From Actinomycetota bacterium (lineage in GTDB: Bacteria; Actinomycetota; Acidimicrobiia; Spongiisociales; UBA11373): 46,449 bases of DNA. The translations under genes were made by a program, and so were the position numbers. Below the pieces are notes generated by a model. It was given only the letters and a program-made list of their open reading frames with translations. It was not told the origin of the DNA and searched no databases. Shown piece by piece: positions 16,981 through 25,475 of the stretch. The DNA is taken from assembly GCA_018821365.1 (NCBI GenBank), contig JAHJML010000003.1, positions 1-46,449 on the forward strand. The letters are read 5' to 3'. Position 1 is the stretch's first letter. Every line of letters begins with the position of its first letter.

Positions 16981-18234
16981 CTACCCGTTCACCCGCCGTC
17001 CGTAGATGACGGTGGATCCGGTAGCGGACCACACGACCAGGAACTCGTGGGCAGCCGAGTTGTAAGCGACGGACGGTTCCTTGTCGTCGTCGCGAGTGCC
17101 GGCCACCCGCTTGTCGGCGCCCATCGGCTGCCCGCTGCCCCTCACCCTCCGGGCGTAGAGCTCGATACCGCGGTCCCCGTAGCCCAGAACCTCCCAGGCC
17201 ACGAGGTATCGGTCGGCAGCGGGGTCGTATGCGAGAACAGGCTGGTGCTCATACTCCTGGGGCGTGGGGTTGCCGCTGACACGGACGTCTCCCCCAAGCG
17301 GCCGACCTCTGGCCTTCACCCGCCGCCCGTAGATGTCGTGCATCGTCGTGGTGTAGTTGCGGAGGTCCTCCCATAGGACCATGTACTGGTTGCGGATCGA
17401 GTTGTAGGCGACGGCCGGTCTCTCGCCGTTCGCCACTCCCGAGTCATCTTCGTTGACCATGAAGTCGCTCCCCGCTGGGATGCCGCTCTTCTTGATTCGC
17501 CTGCCGAACACGTCGTAGGCCCACGGGGTGGGCCCGTTGCGGGAGTCCTTCCAGACGACGAAGTAGTACCCGGTGGCGGTATTGCACACCACTTCGGGCG
17601 AGAACTGGTTGCCGGCGACCGCGTCTCCACTGATGCGAAATGCCCCACCGACCAGGGCACCAGTCGCATTGATGCGCTGCCCGTAGATTGCCCCTGCCCT
17701 CCAGACAACCAGGTACTGGTTGGTGACCGGGTTGTGAGCAACCGCCGGATCACTGGCCACATCGCCGTTGATGCGGAACTCCTTGCCTGCCACCTTCCCG
17801 TTGGCCTTGACCCGCCGTCCGTAGATGTCGTACCCCCCATCGCGTTCGTCCTGCCACACCACCAGGTATTGGTTGGACACGGAGTTGTACGCCACCGCCG
17901 TCGGATACTCCGGTCCGGTAGCGCCGGGTCCGCTGATGCGAAAGTTGACCCCGATGAGCGTCCCATCGCCCTTCATCAGTTGCCCGTAGATGTCGTTCTG
18001 ACGGGTGGCGGAGTTGCGCTGGTCCGACCACACCACCAGGTACTGGTTGTTCCTCGAGTTGTAGGCCACCACCGGGACCTCCACGCCACTGACAACAGCA
18101 AGGTCGGTGATCCGGAACCGCGTCCCTGCAAAGGCGTCGCCCAGTTGAGGGGTGCCCGCTGCCGCCGGCACCAGCGAGGCCAGCAGCACCGCGACCCCCA
18201 CTGCCGTGATGCCGATACCGTTCCGAGTTCCCAT
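16981..18234 (-). CDS. Secreted seven-repeat protein, probable beta-propeller
   Basis: A 417-residue exported protein with a signal peptide at 1-27 (ending VPAAAG). The rest is seven repeats of about 50 residues, each with a core like VAYNSxxNQYLVVWxDxR followed by DIYGRRVKAxG and an FRIS strand. Seven four-strand repeats with conserved aromatic and Trp positions suggest a seven-bladed beta-propeller. I recognise no enzyme motif. It could bind a ligand or a surface component. The ATG at 18234 has GGGAG six bases upstream. It lies between two genes with plus-strand orientation and is flanked by related copies of the M23 3' end, which hints that this block arrived with a duplication. Confidence 0.75.
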   Translation of the reverse strand: MGTRNGIGITAVGVAVLLASLVPAAAGTPQLGDAFAGTRFRITDLAVVSGVEVPVVAYNSRNNQYLVVWSDQRNSATRQNDIYGQLMKGDGTLIGVNFRISGPGATGPEYPTAVAYNSVSNQYLVVWQDERDGGYDIYGRRVKANGKVAGKEFRINGDVASDPAVAHNPVTNQYLVVWRAGAIYGQRINATGALVGGAFRISGDAVAGNQFSPEVVCNTATGYYFVVWKDSRNGPTPWAYDVFGRRIKKSGIPAGSDFMVNEDDSGVANGERPAVAYNSIRNQYMVLWEDLRNYTTTMHDIYGRRVKARGRPLGGDVRVSGNPTPQEYEHQPVLAYDPAADRYLVAWEVLGYGDRGIELYARRVRGSGQPMGADKRVAGTRDDDKEPSVAYNSAAHEFLVVWSATGSTVIYGRRVNG

Positions 18235-18301
18235 CCCATGCTCCCGACTTGGAGGACGTTGCCAGCCTACGCCTCCCGGAACGGCCCCCGTCGTCGGGGA
18301 C

Positions 18302-18400
18302 GGCGACTGGGAGGTCCGCCGCGGCGAGGTGTCACACTTCGACTACCTGCAAGGCGTGGACGGGGGGCGAGGACCTCATCCCGGTGCCTTCCGAGGGACA
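18302..18400 (+). pseudogene. Decayed copy of the M23 lipoprotein 3' end
   Basis: The stretch from GGCGACTGGGAGGTCCGCCG onward matches the end of the M23 gene (about 15878-15976) base for base at most positions. The encoded GDWEVRRGEV is intact; then a one-base insertion shifts the frame and GGEDLIPVP continues in another frame (original: RGEDLTPVLPEG). The upstream part of the gene is missing. It is a broken partial duplicate. Confidence 0.8.
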
Positions 18401-18425
18401 AGACAGCACCGCAGCGCCCGGCCCT

Positions 18426-19943
18426 ATGACAATGCCTCTGATGCAGACCCGCCCCGCCGCCACCCCACAGGACCCGTCGAGTCCAGGCACCCACCGACAT
18501 GGGGTGGTCACCCGCCTCCGCCGGGTGACCGTGTGGCAGTGGGGCCTGGTGGTGCTGGTGGCAGTCCACACCTGGTACTTCACCCGGGCCGGGTTGCGCA
18601 TCCACCACGGCCTGGGTACTTCGTCCTACGACTTCGGTCTCTACGACCAGGGCGTGTGGCTGATGTCCCGCCTGAAGGCGCCGTTCGTCACCTTGATGGG
18701 ACGCAACCTGTTCGGCGACCACACGTCGTTCGTGCTGCTACCCCTGGTCCCCTTCTACATGGTGTGGCCCGCCGCCGGGGTCCTGTTCTTCGCACAGTCG
18801 GCCGCCATCGCGGCGGGGGCGATTCCGGTGTTCCTCTACGCCCGGGGCCGCCTGGAGAGTGAAGCGGTGGCGCTGCTGCTGGCCGCCGTGTACCTGGTCC
18901 ACCCCGCCGTGCAGTGGACCAACCTGGAGAACTTCCACCCCGACGCCTTCCTCGGGGTGTTCGTGGGCACGGCCATCTACGCCGCCCTGCAGCGGCGATG
19001 GCGCCTGTACGCCGTGTTCGTGGTGCTGGCGCTGCTGGTCAAGGAGGACGCGGCGCTGGTGGTGGTGCCGCTGGGCATCTGGGTGGCGATGCGCCGCCAC
19101 CGGCGCATCGGCCTGCTCACCGTGGCCGGCGGCATCTCGGCGGTGCTGGCGGCGCTGTTCCTGGTGATCCGCCCCCTGCGGGGCACCGCTTTCCCCAACT
19201 CGTGGCGGTTCCCCTTCGGGGGGATGGGCGGCCTGATGGCCGAGGCCTTCCGCCGCCCCTGGAACGTCCTCCAGCACCTGTGGAGCGGCGACCGCCCCTG
19301 GTACTTGTTCCAGATGGCTGCCCCTCTCCTGGGCGTGTTCACCCGTTTGCCCGACGTGGCCCTCATCGGGTCGCTGGCCCTGGCCTCCAACCTGCTGAGC
19401 ACCTTCACGTTCCAGCACCAGATCGAGTACCACTACTCGCTGGTGGTGGTGCCTGCCCTGGCGCTGGGCACCGTGCACGCCCTGGGGGTGATCCGGGGCC
19501 GGGTTCGGGCGGCCCTACTGGGGGCGATGGCGGTGGCGGCGATCGCCGCTGCCTCGGTGTGGTGGCCGCTGCCGTTCTCGGCCAACGCCCCCGACTACTG
19601 GCCACCCGACCACCCCGCCGCCGTCGACGCCCGCGAGATCCTCGAAGACATCCCCGACGACGCCGTGGTCTCTGCGTTCCACCGCCTCACCGCCCACCTC
19701 GCCCACCGCCAGGAGATCTACGCCTTCCCCTCGCCGTTCCGCACCACCCCCTGGTGGGGCAACGAGGGGGATCTCTCCGGAGTGCGGATCCCCGCTGCCG
19801 ACCGGGTGGAGTACGTGGTACTGCCGGTGGACAAGACCATCGAGGACCTGGCTGGGCCCTGGGCCGAGGTCGAAGACGAGTTCCACCTGGTGCGCACCGT
19901 CGGCCAATGGGAGTTGTACGTACGGGTCCCCGGCGGGGAGTGA
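18426..19943 (+). CDS. DUF2079 polytopic membrane protein
   Basis: A 505-residue integral membrane protein with about ten hydrophobic segments. The N-terminal outer loop has TSSYDFGLYDQGVW and GRNLFGDHTSF, and later LLVKEDAALVVVPLGIW, all hallmarks of DUF2079, a family related in layout to GT-C glycosyltransferases and mannosyltransferases. The C-terminus is a soluble domain of about 120 residues (VSAFHRLTAHLAHRQEIY). A transfer function in cell-surface glycan synthesis is an inference from layout and from neighbours at 19957-23489. The start is uncertain: ATG 18426, 18432 and 18441 are all in frame and none has a good ribosome site. The frame is open further upstream through the M23 remnant, which I exclude. 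Confidence 0.82.
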   Translation: MTMPLMQTRPAATPQDPSSPGTHRHGVVTRLRRVTVWQWGLVVLVAVHTWYFTRAGLRIHHGLGTSSYDFGLYDQGVWLMSRLKAPFVTLMGRNLFGDHTSFVLLPLVPFYMVWPAAGVLFFAQSAAIAAGAIPVFLYARGRLESEAVALLLAAVYLVHPAVQWTNLENFHPDAFLGVFVGTAIYAALQRRWRLYAVFVVLALLVKEDAALVVVPLGIWVAMRRHRRIGLLTVAGGISAVLAALFLVIRPLRGTAFPNSWRFPFGGMGGLMAEAFRRPWNVLQHLWSGDRPWYLFQMAAPLLGVFTRLPDVALIGSLALASNLLSTFTFQHQIEYHYSLVVVPALALGTVHALGVIRGRVRAALLGAMAVAAIAAASVWWPLPFSANAPDYWPPDHPAAVDAREILEDIPDDAVVSAFHRLTAHLAHRQEIYAFPSPFRTTPWWGNEGDLSGVRIPAADRVEYVVLPVDKTIEDLAGPWAEVEDEFHLVRTVGQWELYVRVPGGE

Positions 19944-19956
19944 TTCCGTCAGAGGC

Positions 19957-21162
19957 CTACCCGGCGGTCATGCCTCCGGCGCCGGCCACCAGGGAGCACA
20001 TCTCGCGTTCGAGGTCGTCGAAGTGCTTCTCCCAGGACCACTTCTCGACGATGAAGGTGCGGGCGTGGGCCCCGATCGTGGTGCGCATCGCCTCGTCATG
20101 GAGCAGGGTGACCACGGCGGCGGCGAACTCCTCCGGGGTGTCGGCTACCAGCAGATCGCGGCCCGGTTGGGCACCGATCCCCTCGTTGGCGACCGAGGTG
20201 ACCACCATCGGCAGGCCCATCGACATTCCTTCCAGGATCTTGTTCTGGAGGCCCGCCCCCACCCGCAGCGGGTCGATGGCCACCCGGGCCCCGTCCAGGT
20301 AGGGGCGCAGGTCGGAAACCCGTCCGGTCACCTCGATGATGCCGTCGGCGGCCAACGCCAGCACCGACGGAAGGGGGTCGGCGCCCACCACCGTCAAGCG
20401 GGCATCCGGCACCTCCCGGCGCACCAGGGGGAGGATCTCCTCCACGAACCACGCGACCGCGTCGGCATTGGGCGGGTAGGCCATGTTCCCGGTGAAGACC
20501 AGGTGCCCGTCCCGTTCGGCACCCGCCCCGGTCGAAGAGAAGAAGCGGGAATCGACGCCGTGGGGGTTGATGAAGACGTTGGCCGGCCGGGGGGTGCCGA
20601 GGGCCGCCACGTCGTGCTCGGAGATGAGCAAGCAGCGGTCGAAGCGGCGGGCGATCTTCGGCTCGTACTTCCCCGCCCACCACGCCTCGACCCGGTAGAC
20701 CAGCCTCCGCACTGCACTCCTGTGGAACCGGGCGAGCCGGCCGTAGTTGAGCCGCATCGAGATCTGCATCGCCAGCACCTTGGGGCGGGGGTCGCCGGCC
20801 AGGTACTCGGCCATCCGAATGGTGTGGGAGTAGACGATGTCGGGCCGGAACTCCTCGATCACCCGGGCGACGGTGCGGCGCATCTGCGACGACGAGTAGT
20901 AGCCCACCTGGAGCGGCCTTCCCCGCAGCATGCCGAGGACGGCGCGCACATAGGAGCGCCACCGCGGCAGCGGCACCGTGTCGATCCGGGCGGCGGCGTC
21001 GTCGAGGTGGCGGCGATCGGCGGGGTCCTGGCCGGGTTCCAGGAAGGTCACCAGCGCCACGTCGTGGAGGCGCGAGAAGTGCCGGACCAGGTTGAAGACG
21101 GTGAGCCGGTCGCCCTTGTCCAACGGGTAGGGGAATCGGGGGGCCAGGACGAGGATCCTCAC
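19957..21162 (-). CDS. Glycosyltransferase, GT-B fold (group 1; exopolysaccharide type)
   Basis: A 401-residue sugar transferase. It begins RILVLAPRFPYPLDKGDRL, the opening seen in the group-1 transferases linked to exopolysaccharide or exosortase systems. The C-terminal nucleotide-sugar domain has VFTGNMAYPPNADAV, VVGADPLPSV, and IDPLRVGAGLQNKILEGMSM, where the Glu-containing helix binds the donor sugar. It acts on the cytoplasmic side, adding a sugar to a lipid-linked or peptide-linked acceptor; donor and acceptor cannot be told. It starts four bases after the stop of the nucleotide-sugar dehydrogenase gene, so they form an operon. Confidence 0.88.
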   Translation of the reverse strand: MRILVLAPRFPYPLDKGDRLTVFNLVRHFSRLHDVALVTFLEPGQDPADRRHLDDAAARIDTVPLPRWRSYVRAVLGMLRGRPLQVGYYSSSQMRRTVARVIEEFRPDIVYSHTIRMAEYLAGDPRPKVLAMQISMRLNYGRLARFHRSAVRRLVYRVEAWWAGKYEPKIARRFDRCLLISEHDVAALGTPRPANVFINPHGVDSRFFSSTGAGAERDGHLVFTGNMAYPPNADAVAWFVEEILPLVRREVPDARLTVVGADPLPSVLALAADGIIEVTGRVSDLRPYLDGARVAIDPLRVGAGLQNKILEGMSMGLPMVVTSVANEGIGAQPGRDLLVADTPEEFAAAVVTLLHDEAMRTTIGAHARTFIVEKWSWEKHFDDLEREMCSLVAGAGGMTAG

Positions 21163-21166
21163 CCCA

Positions 21167-22483
21167 TCACCACGAGATGCCCCGGTAGCCCGGCCCGAAC
21201 GACGACGGATCCTCCCCCACCCGGATCAGGTCGACCACGACGATCTCGCTCCCGAGACGGGCGGGGATGGCGGCGAAATCAGGGTCGGCGGTGCCGATCA
21301 CCACCACCTCGGCCCCGCCGATCACCTCGTCGATCTCATCGGACATCAGCGAGGCGATGTGAGGGATGGCCGTCTCGATGTACTCCTTGTTGGCGCCCAC
21401 CAGGCGAGCCAGGGAGACGTCCCTGTCGTAGATCTTGAGATCGAACCCCTTGCCGAGCAGCGCCTCGACCAGCATCACCATCGGACTCTCCCGCAGGTCG
21501 TCTGTGCCGGCCTTGAACGAGAACCCGAGGATGCCGACCTTCTTCTTGCCGGTCTCCACGATCATCTCGACACCCCGCCGCAGGTGCGCCTCGTTGCCGG
21601 GGAGGATCGAACCGAGCACCGGGAGGTCGAGGTCGTGGCTCTTGGCGGCGTGGAGAGCAGCCCTCAGGTCCTTGGGCAGGCACGACCCCCCGAAGGCGAA
21701 GCCGGGGCGCAAGTAGGCGCCGCTGATGTTGAGCCGGGTGTCCATCTTGAAGATGTCGAGCACCGAATAGGGGTCGACCCCCAGGCTCCGCAGCAGCACT
21801 CCCATCTCGTTGGCGAAGGAGATCTTGAGGGCGTGGAAGATGTTGCTGGCGTACTTGACGCCCTCCGCGACCCGCACCTCGGTTCGCACCAGGGGCGCTT
21901 CGATCTTCCGGTAGAGACCGGCCAGCGTCTCGCCGGAGCGCTCGTCGAACTCTCCGATCAGCGTGAACGGCGGGTTGGTGAAGTCGCGGACCGCATCGCC
22001 CTCCCGCAGGAACTCGGGGTTGACGGCCACCCCGAAGTCGGGGCCTGCCCGCTTGCCGCTGGCCTCCTCGAGGACCGGGACGACCTGCTCTTCGAGCGTC
22101 CCGGGCAGCATCGTGCTGCGGACGGCCACCACGTGGTAGTGCTCGACGACTGCCAGCGCCTCGCCGACCGTGCGGGTGGCGGCCAGCAGGTGCTCGAGGT
22201 CGAGGCTGCCGTTGGCCCGCGACGGGGTCCCCACGCAGATCAGCGAGATCTCGGTGACGGCGACGGCGTCCGCCGCCGATCCGGTCGCCCGCAGGCGCCC
22301 GGCGGCAACCGCCTCCGACAACCGCTCGGTGATCCCCTCCTCGATGATCGGCGACTCCCCCCCGCCGATCATCTCCGCCTTCAGCGGGTTGACGTCCACT
22401 CCGACGATCTGGTGGCCTGCGGCGGCCAGGCAAGCAGCAGTGGTGGTCCCCACGTAGCCCAGACCTATGACGGCGACACGCAT
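21167..22483 (-). CDS. UDP-glucose / GDP-mannose-type 6-dehydrogenase
   Basis: A 438-residue NAD-dependent nucleotide-sugar dehydrogenase, oxidising a hexose 6-OH to the uronic acid in two steps. The Rossmann motif is VIGLGYVGTTTAACLA at the N-terminus. NPEFLREGDAVRDFTNPP and the catalytic Cys in FAFGGSCLPKDLR follow, and there is a C-terminal half with GFSFKAGTDDLRESP. The NPEFLREG and phrase FxFGGSCLPKD are shared by UGD and AlgD, so I do not choose the substrate. The start at ATG 22483 has GGAGG upstream; the frame runs open beyond, opposite the neighbouring plus-strand gene, and that part is a shadow. Its product likely feeds the downstream glycosyltransferase. Confidence 0.9.
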   Translation of the reverse strand: MRVAVIGLGYVGTTTAACLAAAGHQIVGVDVNPLKAEMIGGGESPIIEEGITERLSEAVAAGRLRATGSAADAVAVTEISLICVGTPSRANGSLDLEHLLAATRTVGEALAVVEHYHVVAVRSTMLPGTLEEQVVPVLEEASGKRAGPDFGVAVNPEFLREGDAVRDFTNPPFTLIGEFDERSGETLAGLYRKIEAPLVRTEVRVAEGVKYASNIFHALKISFANEMGVLLRSLGVDPYSVLDIFKMDTRLNISGAYLRPGFAFGGSCLPKDLRAALHAAKSHDLDLPVLGSILPGNEAHLRRGVEMIVETGKKKVGILGFSFKAGTDDLRESPMVMLVEALLGKGFDLKIYDRDVSLARLVGANKEYIETAIPHIASLMSDEIDEVIGGAEVVVIGTADPDFAAIPARLGSEIVVVDLIRVGEDPSSFGPGYRGISW

Positions 22484-22547
22484 CCTTCGGAAACCTCCGT
22501 GGCGCGAGCGTAGCGGGGCGGGGTATGAGGAAGACAACGGTCCCGAA

Positions 22548-23489
22548 ATGGAGGAAGATGGGGACGACCAACATGTGGGAGAGGTGGTGGACAGAGCGAC
22601 CTTCGTGACTCTGGCCGAACCGGGTACCGGCGCCCTGCAGGCACTCCTGCTTGCCAGGAGCATCCGCGAATTTGGTGGAACCGTGGCCCAGGAGCCGATC
22701 TGGGCACTGGTCCCCGACGGGGGCAGGCGCATCACCCGTCTGGTCGCCGCCGAATTCGAGGAGCTCGGGGTCCGACTCCAGCCGTTCCCCATCGACGCCA
22801 GGGGTCGGGAGATCCCCTTCGCCGTCAAGGCCGCCGCCGCCGCCCATGCCGAGGCCCTGGTGGACACCGACCTCCTCGTCTGGCTGGACCCCGACGTGCT
22901 CGTCGTCGGCGGCGCCGGGGAGTTCCTGATCGGCGACAACACCGCACTCGGGTACCGGCCCGTCCATCATCGGCTCATCGGGATGGATGCCGACGCCCCC
23001 ATGGACGGGTTCTGGGACCTCGTCCTGATGGAGTGTGGGGTGTCCGAGAACCGCCTCTTCCGCATGTACACCAACGTCGGTGAACGGATCAAGGCCTACT
23101 TCAATGCCGGCGTCTTCGCAGTGCGTCCCGAGCGCGGCTTGCTGCAGACGTGGAACCAGACGCTGCTCACGCTGGCGCGGCAACCCGCCGTCACCGCCTA
23201 CACCCGCCACGAGACCATCTACGAGACCTTCCTCCACCAGGTGGCGTGGACCGCCGTCCTGTTGCGGCATCTGGAGCGCTCCGAGATGACCGAACTCAGC
23301 CCCGCCATCAACTACCCACTCCATCTCCACGAGCAGATCCCCGCCGGTCGGCGGGCCATGTCGCTGCAGCGCCTGGTCGCGGTGCGCACCGAGAACATGC
23401 TGCTCGACCCCGAATGGCAGGAGCGAATGCCGATCCTTGGACCGTTGGCGCCGTGGTTGCAGACGCAACCCTTGCTGGCGTCGCGGTGA
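22548..23489 (+). CDS. Putative GT-A-type glycosyltransferase-like protein
   Basis: About 313 residues. The middle part has LVWLDPDVLVVG, an Asp-x-Asp-like metal/nucleotide-binding motif, and YFNAGVFAVRPERGLLQTW, a phrase typical of GT8-like nucleotide-diphospho-sugar transferases. It begins RATFVTLAEPGTGALQALLL, as in many GT-A proteins with a first Rossmann strand. I am moderately sure of the fold and do not know the sugar. The start is uncertain: ATG 22548 gives an acidic leader of 13 residues before RATFVTL, and GTG 22587 is a good alternative with a purine-rich stretch just before it. Divergent from the dehydrogenase gene, whose start is at 22483. The stop overlaps the start of the next gene. 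Confidence 0.6.
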   Translation: MEEDGDDQHVGEVVDRATFVTLAEPGTGALQALLLARSIREFGGTVAQEPIWALVPDGGRRITRLVAAEFEELGVRLQPFPIDARGREIPFAVKAAAAAHAEALVDTDLLVWLDPDVLVVGGAGEFLIGDNTALGYRPVHHRLIGMDADAPMDGFWDLVLMECGVSENRLFRMYTNVGERIKAYFNAGVFAVRPERGLLQTWNQTLLTLARQPAVTAYTRHETIYETFLHQVAWTAVLLRHLERSEMTELSPAINYPLHLHEQIPAGRRAMSLQRLVAVRTENMLLDPEWQERMPILGPLAPWLQTQPLLASR

Positions 23490-24934
23490 CCACCTCGGAC
23501 CCCGCCGGACCATTCGGCATCTGCGCCGATTGCGGCGCCATCGTCCCCGGAGATAGGCAGCGGTGCGCACTCTGCCGGAGTGACCCCCTTCCGCAGCCAG
23601 ACCCTGCCACCGGCGACATCCCCCACCCGGGGCTGCGGCACCCCTACCGGCCCGCCGGGACGCTGGCGATCGCCCTCCGGATGATGTTCTCGGCATGGCT
23701 GATCCTGGAGGCGTTTGCCGTCGGCTCGCTGATCGTCCTCTACCGGGTCGTCGATGCCCTCGCCGCCAACCCCTTTGCATACGCCTTCGAGACCTTCGAT
23801 CGGCAACTCGGCATCTGGGATTCGATTTCAGTCGTCGAGGTCGGTTTCACGGTGGTTCTCGCCTTCCTGTTCATCAGTTGGATGTTCCGCGCCTACGGCA
23901 ATCTGCCGGCTCTAGGGGCGCTCGATCCGAGCTACGTCCGCGGCTGGGCGATCGGTGGTTGGTTCATCCCAATCGGCAATCTATGGATACCAAAGAGGAT
24001 CGCCGATGACATCTGGCGGTCTTCGGGATCCGACGTGCGGGCGGGTCGCGGCTGGCGACTCGAACCGGTCGACCTGCGAGTCCACCTGTGGTGGGTATCG
24101 TTCGTGGTCGGCCGCATCGTCCTCTCGGTCGCAAATGCCAGCGTCGACGATGGGGCGACTCCGGGAGCAATACGCAATGCCCTCGTGTGGTTGCTGGCCG
24201 GGGTGGTGCTCGAAATGGCGGCGGCGGTTCTGGCGATCTGGCTGGTCTGCACCGCCAGTGCCCGCCAGGCCACCCGGGTGGCCGCCACCGGCCGGTCGGT
24301 GGCCGATCGCCGGCCGACCAGGCGGCTCGGTTGGCACCTGGCCGCCACCCCGATCACGGCCGCCGCCATCGCGTTCGCCGGGTACCTGGTCTTCGACATC
24401 GGCGCTCCGGTGGCGTCGGCCGGGGCGGCGCAGGGGGATGGAACGGCCCGATACGAGGGGTACGGGATCTCCTTCGCATACGACGACTCGTTCACCGCCG
24501 TCGAACTGGGCCTCATCGGCGACACCCCCAGCGAATCTGAGGGATCGGTGATCATGGCGACACCCGATCAGAGCACGGTCGCAGTGGTGACCTGGGTCGA
24601 GATACCCGCCGGCCGATTCGATCCCGAGAGTGCCGTCGACCTGATCATCGACAACGCCGCCGACATGCTCGGAGACGATCCGTTGGTGGTGAGGGGCGCC
24701 GCCGTCGAACTCACCGGGGGGCCGGCCACCTTCCTCGCCAAGACCTTCCGGGTCGACGGCGACCTCGGGTTCCTCTCGGGCGCGGTGGCGGCGGGGACCT
24801 GCGCCGGGGATCGACGGGGCATTCAGATGGCTCTGCTCGAGGACGGGGTCATGCACATCGACGCTGCCGGGGAAGAGGGCGCCAACCCGCACCTGCAGGA
24901 ACTGAGGGCAATCCTGGCGACCCTCGACTGCTGA
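23486..24934 (+). CDS. Zinc-ribbon plus DUF4328 membrane protein
   Basis: A 482-residue membrane protein. Residues 13-30 form a small zinc ribbon with two CxxC pairs (Cys13/Cys16 and Cys27/Cys30). Four or so transmembrane helices follow, with FLFISWMFRAYGNLPALG and GWAIGGWFIPIGNLWIPK, the conserved core of DUF4328. A further hydrophobic segment at about 285-305 leads to an exported C-terminal domain of about 180 residues starting TARYEGYGISFAYDDSF, which looks like a PsbP/DUF1795-like lipid-binding fold; that last point is inference. The function is unknown. The GTG start overlaps the previous stop (GTGA), and the gene ends two bases before the convergent VOC gene. Confidence 0.72.
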   Translation: MTTSDPAGPFGICADCGAIVPGDRQRCALCRSDPLPQPDPATGDIPHPGLRHPYRPAGTLAIALRMMFSAWLILEAFAVGSLIVLYRVVDALAANPFAYAFETFDRQLGIWDSISVVEVGFTVVLAFLFISWMFRAYGNLPALGALDPSYVRGWAIGGWFIPIGNLWIPKRIADDIWRSSGSDVRAGRGWRLEPVDLRVHLWWVSFVVGRIVLSVANASVDDGATPGAIRNALVWLLAGVVLEMAAAVLAIWLVCTASARQATRVAATGRSVADRRPTRRLGWHLAATPITAAAIAFAGYLVFDIGAPVASAGAAQGDGTARYEGYGISFAYDDSFTAVELGLIGDTPSESEGSVIMATPDQSTVAVVTWVEIPAGRFDPESAVDLIIDNAADMLGDDPLVVRGAAVELTGGPATFLAKTFRVDGDLGFLSGAVAAGTCAGDRRGIQMALLEDGVMHIDAAGEEGANPHLQELRAILATLDC

Positions 24935-24936
24935 GG

Positions 24937-25422
24937 TCAGAGCGACCCGGTCGACACGCCGTCCCAGCGGCTCACTTCGGCCGCCAGATCGAGCGGTTCG
25001 ACGATCGCCTTATGTTCGTGCTCGCCCCAAGCGTCCCGGGGCAGCAGCCACATGATCTCGAACTCGTTGCCGTCGGGATCGGCCCCGTAGAGGCTCTTGG
25101 TGGCTCCGTGGGAGGACTCCCCGGTCAGCGCCCCGGCCTCGAGGAGTGTCCGCCTCGCCTCGACGAGGCCGCCGATGGTGTCGACCTGCCAGGCCAGGTG
25201 GTAGAGGCCGATGCCGCCGCGGACCTTCGGTGCAGCCGCCGGCCCGACACCGAACAACCCGAGGTCGTGGTGGTTTGCGGAACCGGGCGCCCTCAGGAAG
25301 GCGGCGTTGGCGCGCGGTTCGGTGGCAACGACTTCGAACCCGAACACCGATCGGTAGAAGCCCAGTGACTCCTCCAGGTCGCTGACGAACAGGACGGCAT
25401 GGTTGAGACGGGTGATCTGCAC
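24937..25422 (-). CDS. VOC-family protein (glyoxalase / extradiol dioxygenase fold)
   Basis: A 161-residue protein with two beta-alpha-beta-beta-beta modules. It starts ITRLNHAVLFVSDLEESLGF, with the first metal-ligand His in LNHAVLFV, a second in GLYHLAWQV, and the Glu in DPDGNEFEIMW, the set expected for a metal-dependent VOC enzyme such as a catechol 2,3-dioxygenase-type or a glyoxalase-type protein. The substrate cannot be named. GTG at 25422 has GAGGAG six bases upstream. There are no clear partners; the next gene upstream on the same strand is a glycosyltransferase 53 bp away. Confidence 0.82.
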   Translation of the reverse strand: MQITRLNHAVLFVSDLEESLGFYRSVFGFEVVATEPRANAAFLRAPGSANHHDLGLFGVGPAAAPKVRGGIGLYHLAWQVDTIGGLVEARRTLLEAGALTGESSHGATKSLYGADPDGNEFEIMWLLPRDAWGEHEHKAIVEPLDLAAEVSRWDGVSTGSL

Positions 25423-25475
25423 GGCTCTCCTCGGGTCGCCCCAACCTCAACCCCCGGGCGGGGCGTGCTGTTCCC

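Noticed and set aside
18249-18425. N-terminal extension of the DUF2079 gene
   Set aside because: This part is the frameshifted M23 remnant, not a membrane-protein N-terminus.
21336-23780. Minus-strand frame of 814 residues
   Set aside because: Arg/Gly-rich shadow over the dehydrogenase and the plus-strand genes; no recognisable domain.
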